Shown: positions 31,574-40,919, counted from the first letter of the stretch. The stretch is DNA of 64,000 nucleotides from Rhizobiaceae bacterium (GCA_905339215.1 CAJPFN010000067.1:1-64000); one strand, 5' to 3'. The notes: generated by a model from the letters alone, not told the origin. A program made the numbers and translations.

Positions 31574-32887
31574 CTACTCCAGGAGCGGCGACCACGCCGG
31601 ATCCGAAGCGAAGTTGGCGGTCGGGATCGCCTGCTCGTTGCGACCGGTCAGGTCGATCGTGTGCAGCCGCGGTCCGCCCGAGCCGGCGGCTTCGCGGAAG
31701 AACATCAGCACCCGCCCGTTCGGCGCCCAGGTCGGCCCTTCCTGCTGGAAGCCCGTCGACAGGATGCGCTCGCCCGATCCGTCGGTGCGCATGACGCCGA
31801 TCTGGAACTGCCCTCCCGACTGCTTGGTGAAGGCGATCAGGTCTCCGCGCGGCGACCACACCGGCGTCGAATAGACGCCGTCGCCGAACGAGATGCGGGA
31901 CTGGCCCGATCCGTCGGCGCCCATCACGTAGATCTGCGCGCGGCCGCCGCGGTCCGACGTGAACACGACCTTGGAGCCGTCGGGCGAATAGGAGGGCGAG
32001 GTGTCGATGGCGCTGGAGTCGGTGAGCCGCGTCGTCGTGCGGCTCCTCAGGTCCATGGCGAAGATGTTGGAATTGCCGTCCTCGCGCAGCAGGCTCATGA
32101 TCACCTTCTGCCCGTCGGGCGAAAAGCGCGGCGCGAACGTCATGCCCGGGAAGTTGCCGACCAGTTCGCGCTGGCCGGTTTCGATCTGCAGCAGGTAGAC
32201 CTGCGGCTGACCGCTCTCGTAGGACATGTAGGTGATTTCCTGGCGGTTCGGCGAAAACCGCGGCGTGAGCGCGATCGACCGCCCGTCCGAGAGGTAGCGC
32301 ACGTTGGCGCCGTCCTGGTCCATGATCGCCAGGCGCTTCTTGCGCTGGTTCTTCGGCCCCGATTCGTCGATGAAGACGACGCGGGTGTCGAAGTAGCCCT
32401 TCTCGCCGGTCAGACGCTCGTAGATCGAATCGGCGATGATGTGGGCGATACGCCGCGCATTGGCCTTGTTGGCGAAGAACTGCTCGCCGATCAGCTGCTG
32501 GCCGGCGAACGTGTCCCACAGGCGGAACTCGGCGCGCAGGCGGCCGTCGGCCTCCTGGCTGACGCGGCCGGTGACCAGCGCCTGGGCGTTGATGACCTTC
32601 CAGTCCTCGAAGCGCGGCGCCTGGTCGGGGTTGCTGATCTTCTCGATGAAGGCGCCCTTGTCGATCGGCGCGAACAGGCCCGAGCGCTTCAGGTCGGCGG
32701 CGACGATCGCGGTGATCTCGGCGCCGACGCCGTCCGTCGAGACGAAATCGGGCAGCGCGATCGGCAGCGGCTCGATGTTGCCCTTGTTGACGTCGATCTC
32801 GACGAGCGCGCGGGCGGGCAGGGTCAAAGCGGCCATGCCCGACGCCAGCGCGCCGACGATCATCAGTGTTCTGAAAAATCCGTTCAT
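31574..32887 (-). CDS. tolB: Tol-Pal beta-propeller protein TolB
   Basis: Periplasmic propeller protein linking Pal to TolA. The 437-residue product has a signal peptide ([20 protein letters not shown], cleavage near ARALVEI), an N-terminal alpha/beta domain, and repeated propeller blades with the motifs [34 protein letters not shown] and [15 protein letters not shown]. The ATG at 32887 has AAGAGG at good spacing; an in-frame GTG directly after the tolA stop is less likely. It is 30 bases downstream of tolA. Confidence 0.96.
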   Translation of the reverse strand: MNGFFRTLMIVGALASGMAALTLPARALVEIDVNKGNIEPLPIALPDFVSTDGVGAEITAIVAADLKRSGLFAPIDKGAFIEKISNPDQAPRFEDWKVINAQALVTGRVSQEADGRLRAEFRLWDTFAGQQLIGEQFFANKANARRIAHIIADSIYERLTGEKGYFDTRVVFIDESGPKNQRKKRLAIMDQDGANVRYLSDGRSIALTPRFSPNRQEITYMSYESGQPQVYLLQIETGQRELVGNFPGMTFAPRFSPDGQKVIMSLLREDGNSNIFAMDLRSRTTTRLTDSSAIDTSPSYSPDGSKVVFTSDRGGRAQIYVMGADGSGQSRISFGDGVYSTPVWSPRGDLIAFTKQSGGQFQIGVMRTDGSGERILSTGFQQEGPTWAPNGRVLMFFREAAGSGGPRLHTIDLTGRNEQAIPTANFASDPAWSPLLE

Positions 32888-32917
32888 CTTAAGCCTCTTG
32901 GTCGCGGGCGCGTTCAC

Positions 32918-33979
32918 TCAGAACATCTCGCTCGGATCGAAATGGACGATGACATCCGCCCACGCATCGTACTTGTCGGCGGGCAGGTTGTAGGGTGCGC
33001 ACTGCAGGACGGCGCGGCGCGCGGATTCGGCCGCCGCGCGTTCGACGCCGGCCGAACCGCCGCCCGAGATGATTTCCGGACGTCCCTCGATCGCGCCGGA
33101 CGGATCGAGGCGGAACTGGATCGACACCTTCAGCCCCTCGGCATCCAGCGCGCCGGCGGGAACGTTCCAGCAGCGCTGGATCTGGCCGCGCAGCGCATCC
33201 ATCTCGCTTTGCGACAGCTTCGAGCCGCTTGTCGTGCGGTCGCCGCCGAGCGCCGCCTGATCGGTCGAGCGCTTGGCGCCACCGCCGGCCGCCTTGTCCT
33301 TGTTGAGCAGGGCGGCAACCTCGTCGGCGTTGAATTCCTTCTCTTCGGACTTCGGCTTCGAAGCCTCCTTCTTGGTCGGCTTTTCGGCGTCCTTGCGGTC
33401 GGGCGCCTTGGCGGTCTGCGCCAGCGGCGGCTGCGGGCGCGCCTCGGGCGAAGGCGCGCTTTCCGGCAGCTTCACGCTCTCGGCTTCCGGTGTCTCGGCG
33501 ACGGCGGTCTCAGGCGCCGGATCGGGCTTGACCTCCTGCTTCGGCTGCGGCTGCGGCGTCACCTCGGTGGCGGGAACCGGCTCCGGCTTCGGCTCGGGCG
33601 GCTTGACCGGCTCCGGCTTCTTTTGCTCGACCGGTTTCGGCGCCGGCTCGGGCGCTGGCGCCGGCGCCTCCGCCGCCTTCACCGGGCGCGGTTTTTCGAC
33701 CGGCGTCGGCGGCGTGTCCAGGTCGATGGAATTGTCCCCGACCTTCTCGGCCTCGGCGACCACCTCGGGCTTCGTTGTCGGCAGCGGCGCCGGCTTCTCG
33801 GCCATCGGCGCCTTCTTGTCTCCCTGCTGGACCTGGGTGATCGATTCCACCGGGATGATGTCGACCGGCAGAGCCTCGACGTCGGCGACCTCGAACGCAC
33901 GCGGCGCCGACAGCGATACGAGGCCGAAGCCCAGCAGCATCGCGTGCAACGTCACCGATGTGATGAGGCCGGCCTTCAT
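32918..33979 (-). CDS. tolA: Tol-Pal system energy-transducing protein TolA
   Basis: Inner-membrane protein that spans the periplasm and couples TolQR to TolB-Pal. The 353 residues have one N-terminal transmembrane helix (about 5-25, LITSVTLHAMLLGFGLVSLS), a long Pro/Glu/Lys/Ala-rich domain (about 55-215) and a C-terminal globular domain with GQIQRCWNVPAGA and VSIQFRLDPSGAI, ending VIVHFDPSEMF. The low-complexity middle is Pro-Glu-rich rather than the long Ala-Lys helix of E. coli, as is common in rhizobia. tolR lies 6 bases upstream. Confidence 0.93.
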   Translation of the reverse strand: MKAGLITSVTLHAMLLGFGLVSLSAPRAFEVADVEALPVDIIPVESITQVQQGDKKAPMAEKPAPLPTTKPEVVAEAEKVGDNSIDLDTPPTPVEKPRPVKAAEAPAPAPEPAPKPVEQKKPEPVKPPEPKPEPVPATEVTPQPQPKQEVKPDPAPETAVAETPEAESVKLPESAPSPEARPQPPLAQTAKAPDRKDAEKPTKKEASKPKSEEKEFNADEVAALLNKDKAAGGGAKRSTDQAALGGDRTTSGSKLSQSEMDALRGQIQRCWNVPAGALDAEGLKVSIQFRLDPSGAIEGRPEIISGGGSAGVERAAAESARRAVLQCAPYNLPADKYDAWADVIVHFDPSEMF

Positions 33980-33985
33980 CCGCCC

Positions 33986-34438
<453 letters not shown>

Positions 34439-34449
34439 TCGTCAGCTCC

Positions 34450-35160
34450 TCAGGCCTTCTGGCCGACCTTTTCATCGATTTGGCGCGAGAGTATGGCGGA
34501 GAATTCGTCCGCGAAGCCCTCCATGCGCACGGCGATCTTGCCGGCGTCGGACGACAGCTTGTTGTAGGCGACGACCGCGGGGATCGCGGCCAGGAGGCCG
34601 ATGGCGGTCGCCAGCAGCGCCTCTGCAATGCCGGGCGCGACGACGGCGAGGTTGGTCGACTTCGATCCGGCGATCGCCTGGAACGAGGTCATGATGCCGA
34701 CGACGGTGCCGAACAGGCCGATGAAGGGTGCGGCCGAGCCGACGGTGGCGAGGAAGCCGAGCCGGCCCTCGAGACGCTCCATCTCGCGCGTCAGCGCCAG
34801 ATCCATCGCCTTGTCGATGCGCGTCTGCAGGGCGAGGGGCGACTTGGCCCCCTTCTCGAACGACTTCTTCCATTCGCGCATCGCCGCCACGAAGATCGAG
34901 CCCATGCCGGTCGTCTTGCGTTCGGAGAGGTTGCGGTAGAGCTCCTCCAGCGACTGGCCGGACCAGAACACCTGCTCGAAGCGGTTCAGCGCCAGGCGCA
35001 TGCGACTGTAGGCGATCAGCTTGTCGACGATGATGGCCCAGGTCCAGATCGACGCGCCGAGCAGGCCGACCATCACCGTCTTGACCACCCATCCTGCCTG
35101 CCAGAACAGGGCCCAGACGGAAATGGCTGCGCCGGGCTCGGCGAGAGTGAGGTTTTCCAT
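34450..35160 (-). CDS. tolQ: Tol-Pal system proton channel protein TolQ
   Basis: Inner-membrane motor component of the MotA/TolQ/ExbB family, 236 residues. It has TM1 near residues 17-40 (AGWVVKTVMVGLLGASIWTW), a cytoplasmic loop, and TM2/TM3 with LGFLATVGSAAPFIGLFGTV and ATAIGLLAAIPAVVAYNKLS. It is the first gene of tolQRAB-pal. The 221-base gap upstream contains TTAA-N7-TTAG at 35351-35365, a one-mismatch CtrA-type site, and probably the operon promoter. Confidence 0.96.
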   Translation of the reverse strand: MENLTLAEPGAAISVWALFWQAGWVVKTVMVGLLGASIWTWAIIVDKLIAYSRMRLALNRFEQVFWSGQSLEELYRNLSERKTTGMGSIFVAAMREWKKSFEKGAKSPLALQTRIDKAMDLALTREMERLEGRLGFLATVGSAAPFIGLFGTVVGIMTSFQAIAGSKSTNLAVVAPGIAEALLATAIGLLAAIPAVVAYNKLSSDAGKIAVRMEGFADEFSAILSRQIDEKVGQKA

Positions 35161-35381
35161 GTTCGATCAGTCCTTAAGATTCCGGACGCCGCGGCGGCGA
35201 TCCCTCGCGCATCCAATCCCCGCCCCTGCGGGCGTCTTCCGGAATTGCCCCGAAATGCGCTGACAGCGGCCTTTTCGAGGCGAAATTTGGTAAAAGGAAG
35301 GCGCTCGGATTCCCGCCGATTTGCATCGATCCCTTCATGGACCGTTATGGTTAAGAAGGGGTTAGGACTTGTGGCGCGGGA

Positions 35382-35855
35382 TCAGGCCCTATCGGAAGGC
35401 ATGAAGACCTTCACCCACTCCTTCGGGAAGCGCCGCGGGCGGCCGCCTTCGCCGACGATGGCAGCCTCCACCTTCGCCTCGACCAGCACCTCGCCGCCGC
35501 GGCAGATCTGCTGCGCCATGAAGATGCGTGCGCCGGTGATGTTGTCGGTGCGCGTGTCGATGGTGAGGATGTCGTCGATGCGCGCCGGCGCGAGGAAGTC
35601 GAGCTCCATGCGGCGCACCACCCAGACCAGCTTCTCGCCGTGCTTGCCCTCGGCGAGCTCGGTGTGGTGGACGCCGGCGAGACGGAGGAAGTCGGAGCGG
35701 CCGCGCTCGAAGAACTCGAGATAGCGCGCGTGGTAGACGACGCCGGAGAAATCGGTGTCGGCGAAGTAGACCCGCGCCATGATGCGGTGGCCGAACGGGG
35801 TGAGCGCCCCGGAAAGGCCGGCTGTCAGCCGGTCGGATTCACCATGATCGTCCAT
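35382..35855 (-). CDS. ybgC: tol-pal associated acyl-CoA thioesterase YbgC
   Basis: Hot-dog-fold thioesterase of 157 residues, the usual first gene of tol-pal clusters. The catalytic region VYFADTDFSGVVYHARYLEFFERGR carries the family aspartate in YFADTDFSG, and RMELDFLAPARIDDILTIDT is typical of the 4HBT subfamily. The start at 35855 is preceded by AAGGAAAG; an in-frame TTG 15 codons upstream is unlikely. It has a 221-base gap to tolQ, so it may not be cotranscribed. Confidence 0.92.
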   Translation of the reverse strand: MDDHGESDRLTAGLSGALTPFGHRIMARVYFADTDFSGVVYHARYLEFFERGRSDFLRLAGVHHTELAEGKHGEKLVWVVRRMELDFLAPARIDDILTIDTRTDNITGARIFMAQQICRGGEVLVEAKVEAAIVGEGGRPRRFPKEWVKVFMPSDRA

Positions 35856-35913
35856 CACGCTTTCCTTTTGCCGCGTCGGCTGACACTTGTCTTTGCGCAA
35901 CCCGGCACTTCCG

Positions 35914-37164
35914 ATGGCATCATTGGCTTACCCAATCAAGACGAGCGTCGCCGCGCTGCTGGCGATTCTTCTCGCCGCGGCGCCCGCCACGGCGGCGTCC
36001 TTCTCCGCCAAGCGCGGCATCAACCTCGACCTGTGGACGACCTGGCCGGACGAGACGCGCTGGAACGACCGCTCCGTCATCCTGCCCTTTCCGGAGTGGC
36101 GCCGTACGATTGACGGCGCGGACTTCGCCGGACTGAAGGCCGCCGGCTTCGATTTCGTGCGCATGCCGGTCGATCCGGCGGCGCTGCTGTCGGCGCAGAC
36201 CGCGGGCTTCAGCGACCTTCTCTACGCCTCCGTTCTCGATTCGGCGCGGCTGGCGAATGCCGCGGGCCTGAAGGTCATCGTCGACCTGCACGCCATCCCT
36301 GCCGGCGGCAACCGCGCCATCGGCACCTATCAGCTGCTGGAGGATGCGGCGCTGTTCGATCGCTACCTCGACGCCGTGCGCTGGCTGGCGCGGACGGTTT
36401 CGCGGGAAGACCCTTCGCTGGTCGCGCTTGAACTGATGAACGAGCCGGTGACCGGATGCGAGGGCGCCGAGGCGCGCGCCTGGGCCGAGCGGCTGAAGCG
36501 GCTCTACGCGGCCGCGCGCGCTTCGGCCACGCGCACGACGCTGGTGCTGTCAGGAAGTTGCTGGGGCGGCGCCGAAGGTCTCGCCGCGCTCGATCCGCGT
36601 GACTTCCCCGACGACAACCTGATCTGGTCTTTCCACTCCTATGCCCCGTTCGTGCTGACCCACCAGGGCGCGACCTGGACGGGCGGCTTCGTTCGCTGGG
36701 TCACCGGCCTCCCCTATCCGCCCCATTCGGTTCCCCGTGCCGAACTCGACGCCATCGTCGCCGGCATCAAGGAGAAGATCGCGGCCGAGGCGTCGTGGAC
36801 CGAACGCCAGGGCCAGCTTTCCTACTTCGACGAGCTCCTCGCCGAAACCGACACGCCCGAACGCCTTGCCGCGACGATGGCCGAGCCTTTCGAGCGCGTT
36901 TCGGCATGGGCGAGAAAATACGGAATTGCGCCCGGCGACATCCTGCTCGGCGAATTCGGCATGATCCGTCAGGAATACGGTAACGGCTATGTCGTCCCGT
37001 CCGCCCAGCGCGCCGCCTACTATCGCGACGTGATCGACCTCGCCGAACGCCACGGCTTCACCTGGTCGATGTGGAGCTATGGCGGCGCTTTCGGCGTGGT
37101 CGAGGAATTCGACGGGCGCAAGGCCGAGCCGGACGTCATGGAGATGGTGCGCCGGCTGCCCTGA
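35914..37164 (+). CDS. secreted GH5-family glycoside hydrolase (cellulase-like)
   Basis: A 416-residue enzyme with a signal peptide (VAALLAILLAAAPATAA). The clan GH-A barrel is marked by the acid/base E177 in LELMNEP and the nucleophile E347 in ILLGEFG, with WSFHSYAPFV and a closing WSMWSYGGAFGV aromatic strand. GH5 members cut beta-1,4-glucans, mannans or related chains. It faces ybgC and converges with ruvB, so it sits between the tol and ruv clusters on the other strand. The ATG at 35914 begins the signal peptide; a TTG at 35887 is possible but less likely. Cellular role may be envelope or exopolysaccharide trimming (inference). Confidence 0.87.
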   Translation: MASLAYPIKTSVAALLAILLAAAPATAASFSAKRGINLDLWTTWPDETRWNDRSVILPFPEWRRTIDGADFAGLKAAGFDFVRMPVDPAALLSAQTAGFSDLLYASVLDSARLANAAGLKVIVDLHAIPAGGNRAIGTYQLLEDAALFDRYLDAVRWLARTVSREDPSLVALELMNEPVTGCEGAEARAWAERLKRLYAAARASATRTTLVLSGSCWGGAEGLAALDPRDFPDDNLIWSFHSYAPFVLTHQGATWTGGFVRWVTGLPYPPHSVPRAELDAIVAGIKEKIAAEASWTERQGQLSYFDELLAETDTPERLAATMAEPFERVSAWARKYGIAPGDILLGEFGMIRQEYGNGYVVPSAQRAAYYRDVIDLAERHGFTWSMWSYGGAFGVVEEFDGRKAEPDVMEMVRRLP

Positions 37165-37209
37165 CCCGGCATCGGCCGCCCGGACCCGCCGCCCCCTCGC
37201 CTGCCGCCC

Positions 37210-38247
37210 CTACTCCTCCTGGAACAGGCTGATCTGCTGGATGGCGAGGTCGCGCGGCGCCTCCAGGCCGAGGTGCCGCCAGGCGTTCGCCGTCAGCACG
37301 CGGCCGCGCGGCGTACGCTGGATGAAGCCCTGCTGGATGAGATAGGGCTCGATGATGTCCTCGATGGCGTCGCGCGGCTCGGACAGACCGGCCGCGATGG
37401 TCTCGATGCCGACCGGTCCGCCACCGAAGTTGGTCGCGATCATCGACAGGTAGCGCCGGTCGAGCTGGTCGAGGCCGAGCGCGTCGACCTCGAGCCGGGA
37501 CAGCGCCTCGTCGGCGATGCGCCGGTCGACATGGTCGGCGCCGGCGACGGTGGCGAAGTCGCGCACGCGCCTGAGCAGCCGGCCGGCGATGCGTGGCGTA
37601 CCGCGGGCGCGCCGCGCGATCTCCACCGCGCCATCGTCGCCGAGCGGCAGGCCGAGGATGCGCGCGCCGCGGCGCACGATCTGTTCGAGCTCGTCGACCG
37701 TGTAGAAGTTGAGCCGCACCGGGATGCCGAAGCGGTCGCGCAGCGGGTTGGTCAACAGGCCGAGCCGTGTGGTTGCCGCGACCAGCGTGAAGCGCGCCAG
37801 GTCGATCTTCACCGAGCGCGCCGCTGGCCCCTCCCCGATGATCAGGTCGAGCTGGAAGTCCTCCATCGCCGGGTAGAGGATTTCCTCCACCGCCGGATTG
37901 AGCCGGTGGATCTCGTCGATGAACAGCACGTCGCGGTCTTCGAGGTTCGTCAGAAGGGCGGCGAGGTCGCCGGCCTTGGCGATCACCGGGCCCGAGGTCG
38001 AGCGGAAGTTGACGCCGAGTTCGCGCGCCATGATCTGCGCCAGCGTCGTCTTGCCGAGCCCGGGCGGGCCGACGAACAGCACGTGGTCGAGCGCCTCGCC
38101 GCGGCCCTTGGCGGCCTCGACGAAGACCTTCAGGTTGGCCCGCGCCGCCGCCTGGCCGACGAACTCGTCGAGCGTCTGCGGCCTGAGCGTTTGGTCGGCG
38201 TCCTCGCCGCGCTTTTCCGGGGTGATCAGGCGTGGGGAGAGGGTCAT
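37210..38247 (-). CDS. ruvB: Holliday junction branch-migration helicase RuvB
   Basis: Hexameric AAA+ motor that drives branch migration with RuvA. The 345-residue product has Walker A GPPGLGKT (60-67), Walker [11 protein letters not shown] (DEIH 111-114), sensor motif [18 protein letters not shown] and the C-terminal winged helix ([17 protein letters not shown]). The ATG at 38247 overlaps the stop codon of the preceding PIN toxin gene by 4 bases (ATGA). The normal partner ruvA is not directly upstream: a toxin-antitoxin pair lies between. Confidence 0.97.
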   Translation of the reverse strand: MTLSPRLITPEKRGEDADQTLRPQTLDEFVGQAAARANLKVFVEAAKGRGEALDHVLFVGPPGLGKTTLAQIMARELGVNFRSTSGPVIAKAGDLAALLTNLEDRDVLFIDEIHRLNPAVEEILYPAMEDFQLDLIIGEGPAARSVKIDLARFTLVAATTRLGLLTNPLRDRFGIPVRLNFYTVDELEQIVRRGARILGLPLGDDGAVEIARRARGTPRIAGRLLRRVRDFATVAGADHVDRRIADEALSRLEVDALGLDQLDRRYLSMIATNFGGGPVGIETIAAGLSEPRDAIEDIIEPYLIQQGFIQRTPRGRVLTANAWRHLGLEAPRDLAIQQISLFQEE

Positions 38248-38636
38248 GACAGCAGTTCCATTCCCGGGACCGCCTTTGCCGCACCTTGATCGAACGTCAC
38301 CGTGACAGAGCAGCCTGCACGCCTGGCACAGTAGGAAATGAGATGATCGGCAAACTCTCCGCGGGTGGCATCGGCAACGATCGCGGCCACCTCGCTTTCG
38401 TCTTCGAACGCGAGTTCCCTCGTCTCGAGAAGGGTGGTCACCAGCGCGTGAATGTCCGTCGGGCTCAGGCCGTGGCGTTGACGCAAGGTCCATGCAAACT
38501 CGACGAGCACGACCAGGCTGACAAAGGCGGGATCGTCCGACGTCCGCGATCCGAGGAATTCGCTGGCCCTGGCGAACTGGCTCTCGTCGTCGCGCATGAC
38601 GAAGCGGAGCAGGACATTGGTGTCGAGGGCCTTCAC
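38244..38636 (-). CDS. vapC: PIN-domain toxin, VapC family (module 1, between ruvA and ruvB)
   Basis: Predicted RNase toxin of 130 residues. The PIN acidic residues are present: D5 ([10 protein letters not shown]), E46 (VEFAWT), D97 (FADHLI) and D116 (TFDQGAAK). The start is a GTG at 38636 that overlaps the antitoxin stop by 4 bases; an ATG at 38663 lies inside the antitoxin gene. Its own stop overlaps the ruvB start by 4 bases. All four catalytic positions are intact, so it should be active. The pairing with an AbrB-type antitoxin is standard for VapBC. Confidence 0.88.
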   Translation of the reverse strand: MKALDTNVLLRFVMRDDESQFARASEFLGSRTSDDPAFVSLVVLVEFAWTLRQRHGLSPTDIHALVTTLLETRELAFEDESEVAAIVADATRGEFADHLISYCARRAGCSVTVTFDQGAAKAVPGMELLS

Positions 38637-38926
38637 GCTTTCTTCCCGTGGCGTTTGTTCCATTCTCGAACGATCCGCATATCGTCCGCGGCCAGCGCCT
38701 CCCCGACCGCCTTGTCGAGATCTTCGAGCGTGGCGCCGGCTCCCACCGCCGGTTTGCCCAGGATGCCGGCGAGGTCGGCGATGTTCCTGTTCTTCGGCCG
38801 TGCGACCAGTTCGCCACCCCGCACGGAAATGTACAGTTGCGTGCCCGTCGCGAGCTTGAGCTCGTCGCGAACGTCCTTCGGGATCGTGAGTTGTCCTTTA
38901 GAGGACATCGTAGCAACAAATCCCAT
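38633..38926 (-). CDS. vapB: AbrB/MazE-type antitoxin (module 1)
   Basis: A 97-residue antitoxin. The N-terminal swapped-hairpin DNA-binding domain reads [20 protein letters not shown]; the C-terminal half ([20 protein letters not shown]) should wrap the toxin. AGGAG precedes the ATG at 38926. It overlaps the toxin gene by 4 bases and a 9-base inverted repeat lies 20-47 bases upstream, the expected position for autoregulation. The upstream neighbour is ruvA (67 bases away). Confidence 0.88.
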   Translation of the reverse strand: MGFVATMSSKGQLTIPKDVRDELKLATGTQLYISVRGGELVARPKNRNIADLAGILGKPAVGAGATLEDLDKAVGEALAADDMRIVREWNKRHGKKA

Positions 38927-38945
38927 TGTCCGACTCCTGCGAGAT

Positions 38946-38973
38946 CTCCTTACTTCTAGACAATAGTAAGGAG
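38946..38973. promoter_or_regulatory. inverted repeat operator of toxin-antitoxin module 1
   Basis: CTCCTTACT, ten bases, AGTAAGGAG: a perfect 9+9 inverted repeat between the ruvA stop and the antitoxin start. AbrB-type antitoxins bind such repeats, so it is the likely autoregulatory site. Confidence 0.7.
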
Positions 38974-38993
38974 GGAGGTCGTTGGCAATCGAC

Positions 38994-39614
38994 CTACCGC
39001 GCCAGTTCCTTCAGCCCCAGCCGGATCAGCTTCGCCGAATCGGCGCCTTCGCCCGCCGCCTTCAGCGCCGCCGCGACCGCGTTCGCCGCGACGTCGCGCG
39101 AATAGCCGAGGTTGGTCAGCGCCGAGACCGCGTCGGCGACGGGCGCCGGCGCGACGCCTTCGCCCAGTTCCTGCTTTAGCCCGATCGTGCCCGACGCCGA
39201 GCCGGCGAAGGCCGGCGCCTTGTTCTTCAGCTCGGTGACGATGCGCTCGGCGACCTTCTTGCCGACGCCGGGCGCGCGGGAAACCATGGCGATGTCGCGC
39301 AGCGCGATGGCATTGGCGAGTTCCGGAGGCGACAGCGTCGACAGGACGGCGAGCGCCACCTTGGCGCCGACGCCCTGGACGTTGCCCATCAGCAGGCGGA
39401 ACCATTCGCGCTCGAGCGCCGACTGGAAGCCGTAGAGCCGGATCATGTCCTCGCGAACGTAGGTCTCGATGTAGAGCACCACCGCCTCGCCCGGCGCCGG
39501 CAGCGCGGCGAGCGTCTTCGCCGAGCAGTGTGCGACGTAGCCGACGCCGTGCACGTCGACGGTGCAGTTGTCCTCGTCGATCTCGTCGAGCGTGCCCCTG
39601 AGCTTGCCGATCAT
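38994..39614 (-). CDS. ruvA: Holliday junction-binding protein RuvA
   Basis: Tetrameric scaffold that binds four-way junctions and loads RuvB. The 206-residue product has an OB-fold N-terminal domain ([20 protein letters not shown]), two helix-hairpin-helix motifs ([40 protein letters not shown]) and the RuvB-interacting C-terminal domain, about 155-206. It is intact and of normal length. Its ATG at 39614 overlaps the stop of an upstream PIN toxin gene by 4 bases. Confidence 0.96.
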   Translation of the reverse strand: MIGKLRGTLDEIDEDNCTVDVHGVGYVAHCSAKTLAALPAPGEAVVLYIETYVREDMIRLYGFQSALEREWFRLLMGNVQGVGAKVALAVLSTLSPPELANAIALRDIAMVSRAPGVGKKVAERIVTELKNKAPAFAGSASGTIGLKQELGEGVAPAPVADAVSALTNLGYSRDVAANAVAAALKAAGEGADSAKLIRLGLKELAR

Positions 39615-40018
39615 GGATGGGTCTCTGGCGATACGATTTCGAGGTCGGGGAAGTAGGAGCGGTAGCGGGCGGCATCGCGCGTCAGCAGGCGGTGGCCGCC
39701 GACGAGTGCGTGTGCGCCGATGAGAAAATCCGGCAGGATTCGCTGCCGTTGGCCGCCACGCTGCCGATAGCGGCCGTGCACCAGGCCCGCGCGGTAGGCG
39801 GCGCGAAAGGGGAAGTCTTCGCGCCGCGGCTTCAGCCAGGCGAAGGCCTGGGCCATGTCCGCCTCGGCGAATTCGGGGTGCGCGAGTTCCGACCAGACCA
39901 CGGCGCTGAGCACGATGGCGCCGGCCTCGTAGCATGCTTCGAGGGCAGATACGGACCACGCCCGCGAGGGAAGGGTCTCGGGGCCGAGGATGTCGATCAG
40001 CACATTGCTGTCAACCAT
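39611..40018 (-). CDS. vapC: PIN-domain toxin, VapC family (module 2, upstream of ruvA)
   Basis: Predicted RNase toxin of 135 residues with PIN residues D3 ([11 protein letters not shown]), E44 ([10 protein letters not shown]), D97 ([10 protein letters not shown]) and D115 ([10 protein letters not shown]). The ATG at 40018 lies inside the end of its antitoxin gene (8-base overlap); its stop overlaps the ruvA start by 4 bases. It is not closely similar to the module-1 toxin, so the two probably arrived independently. The catalytic set is complete. Confidence 0.88.
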   Translation of the reverse strand: MVDSNVLIDILGPETLPSRAWSVSALEACYEAGAIVLSAVVWSELAHPEFAEADMAQAFAWLKPRREDFPFRAAYRAGLVHGRYRQRGGQRQRILPDFLIGAHALVGGHRLLTRDAARYRSYFPDLEIVSPETHP

Positions 40019-40274
40019 TGTCGAGATCGTCACGCGGCCCCCTCAGCCAGTCGACATAGGCTTTTCCATCCATGCCGCGGAAATCGGCCTTCCCGGCAAC
40101 GCTGCTGGCCCATTCACGAAAAGTCGACATTTCGGATGCCGACGCGTCGCTGCGGGCACGCAGCACGATCACGCCCTCCCTGTCCTCGAACTCGACTTCG
40201 GAGCCCGCGCCGATCCGCAGCTTGTCCCTGATCTCCTTCGGGATCGTCACCTGCCCCTTGGTCGTTACGCGCAT
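40011..40274 (-). CDS. vapB: AbrB/MazE-type antitoxin (module 2)
   Basis: An 87-residue antitoxin with the swapped-hairpin motif MRVTTKGQVTIPKEIRDKLR at the N-terminus and a Trp/Asp-rich toxin-binding tail (STFREWASSVAGKADFRGM). GAGAGG precedes the ATG at 40274. Direct repeats lie immediately upstream. It differs from the module-1 antitoxin outside the hairpin. The upstream neighbour is ruvC, 71 bases away. Confidence 0.88.
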   Translation of the reverse strand: MRVTTKGQVTIPKEIRDKLRIGAGSEVEFEDREGVIVLRARSDASASEMSTFREWASSVAGKADFRGMDGKAYVDWLRGPRDDLDNG

Positions 40275-40275
40275 G

Positions 40276-40298
40276 GTAATACCTCTCAAGTAATACCT
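40276..40298. promoter_or_regulatory. direct-repeat operator of toxin-antitoxin module 2
   Basis: GTAATACCT occurs twice (40276-40284 and 40290-40298) at a 14-base period, directly before the antitoxin start and overlapping its ribosome site on the minus strand. It is a likely autoregulatory site. Confidence 0.55.
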
Positions 40299-40345
40299 AC
40301 CGCCGACACCGGAACAAGTCAAGAACAAACCGGGTCGCCGGTATC

Positions 40346-40861
40346 TCAGCCCGCCATCGCCGCGGCCAGGCGGCCGACGATGCTCTGCCGGTGATGGGCA
40401 TGGCAGATGGCGATCGCCAGCGCGTCGGCGGCGTCCGCCGTGTCGGCCGACGCCTTCGGCAGCAGCACCTTCACCATCAGCTGGATCTGCTTCTTGTCGC
40501 CGTGACCGACGCCGATCACCGTTTTCTTCACGGCGTTGGGCGCGTACTCGGCCACCGCCAGTCCGGCGCGCGCCGGCACCAGCATGGCAATGCCGCGCGC
40601 CTGGCCGAGCTTCAGCGTCGCGGCGGCGTCCTTGTTGACGAAGGTCGCCTCGACGGCCGCCTCGTCGGGACGATGCTGGTCGAGCACGGCGACCAGGCCG
40701 TCGTGGATCTGGCAGAGCCGATCGGCCAGCGCCGCCGCCTCGTCGGAGCGCACAGTACCCGCGGCGACGAAGCGCAGGGCGTTGCCCTCGACGTCGACCA
40801 CGCCCCATCCGGTGCGCCGGAGACCGGGATCGATGCCCAGGATGCGAATCGCCTTTGCCAT
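40346..40861 (-). CDS. ruvC: crossover junction endodeoxyribonuclease RuvC
   Basis: Dimeric nuclease that cuts Holliday junctions symmetrically. The 171-residue product has the RNase-H fold with acidic residues D11 ([15 protein letters not shown]), E71 ([11 protein letters not shown]) and the pair D143/D146 ([16 protein letters not shown]). It is complete and first in the ruv cluster; ruvA follows only after a toxin-antitoxin pair. A near-LexA box lies 44 bases upstream of the ATG. Confidence 0.96.
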   Translation of the reverse strand: MAKAIRILGIDPGLRRTGWGVVDVEGNALRFVAAGTVRSDEAAALADRLCQIHDGLVAVLDQHRPDEAAVEATFVNKDAAATLKLGQARGIAMLVPARAGLAVAEYAPNAVKKTVIGVGHGDKKQIQLMVKVLLPKASADTADAADALAIAICHAHHRQSIVGRLAAAMAG

Positions 40862-40904
40862 CGTGCCACTCTATTGCCTGGCGCCGGGCTTGCCAGAGGA
40901 AAGT

Positions 40905-40919
40905 GAACAAAAGGAAAAC
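40905..40919 (-). promoter_or_regulatory. near-match to the alphaproteobacterial LexA box upstream of ruvC
   Basis: On the minus strand GTTT-N7-GTTC (GTTTTCCTTTTGTTC), one mismatch from the alphaproteobacterial LexA consensus GTTC-N7-GTTC. It is 44 bases before the ruvC start. The ruv genes are SOS targets in many bacteria. A single mismatch in a short motif leaves doubt. Confidence 0.45.
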
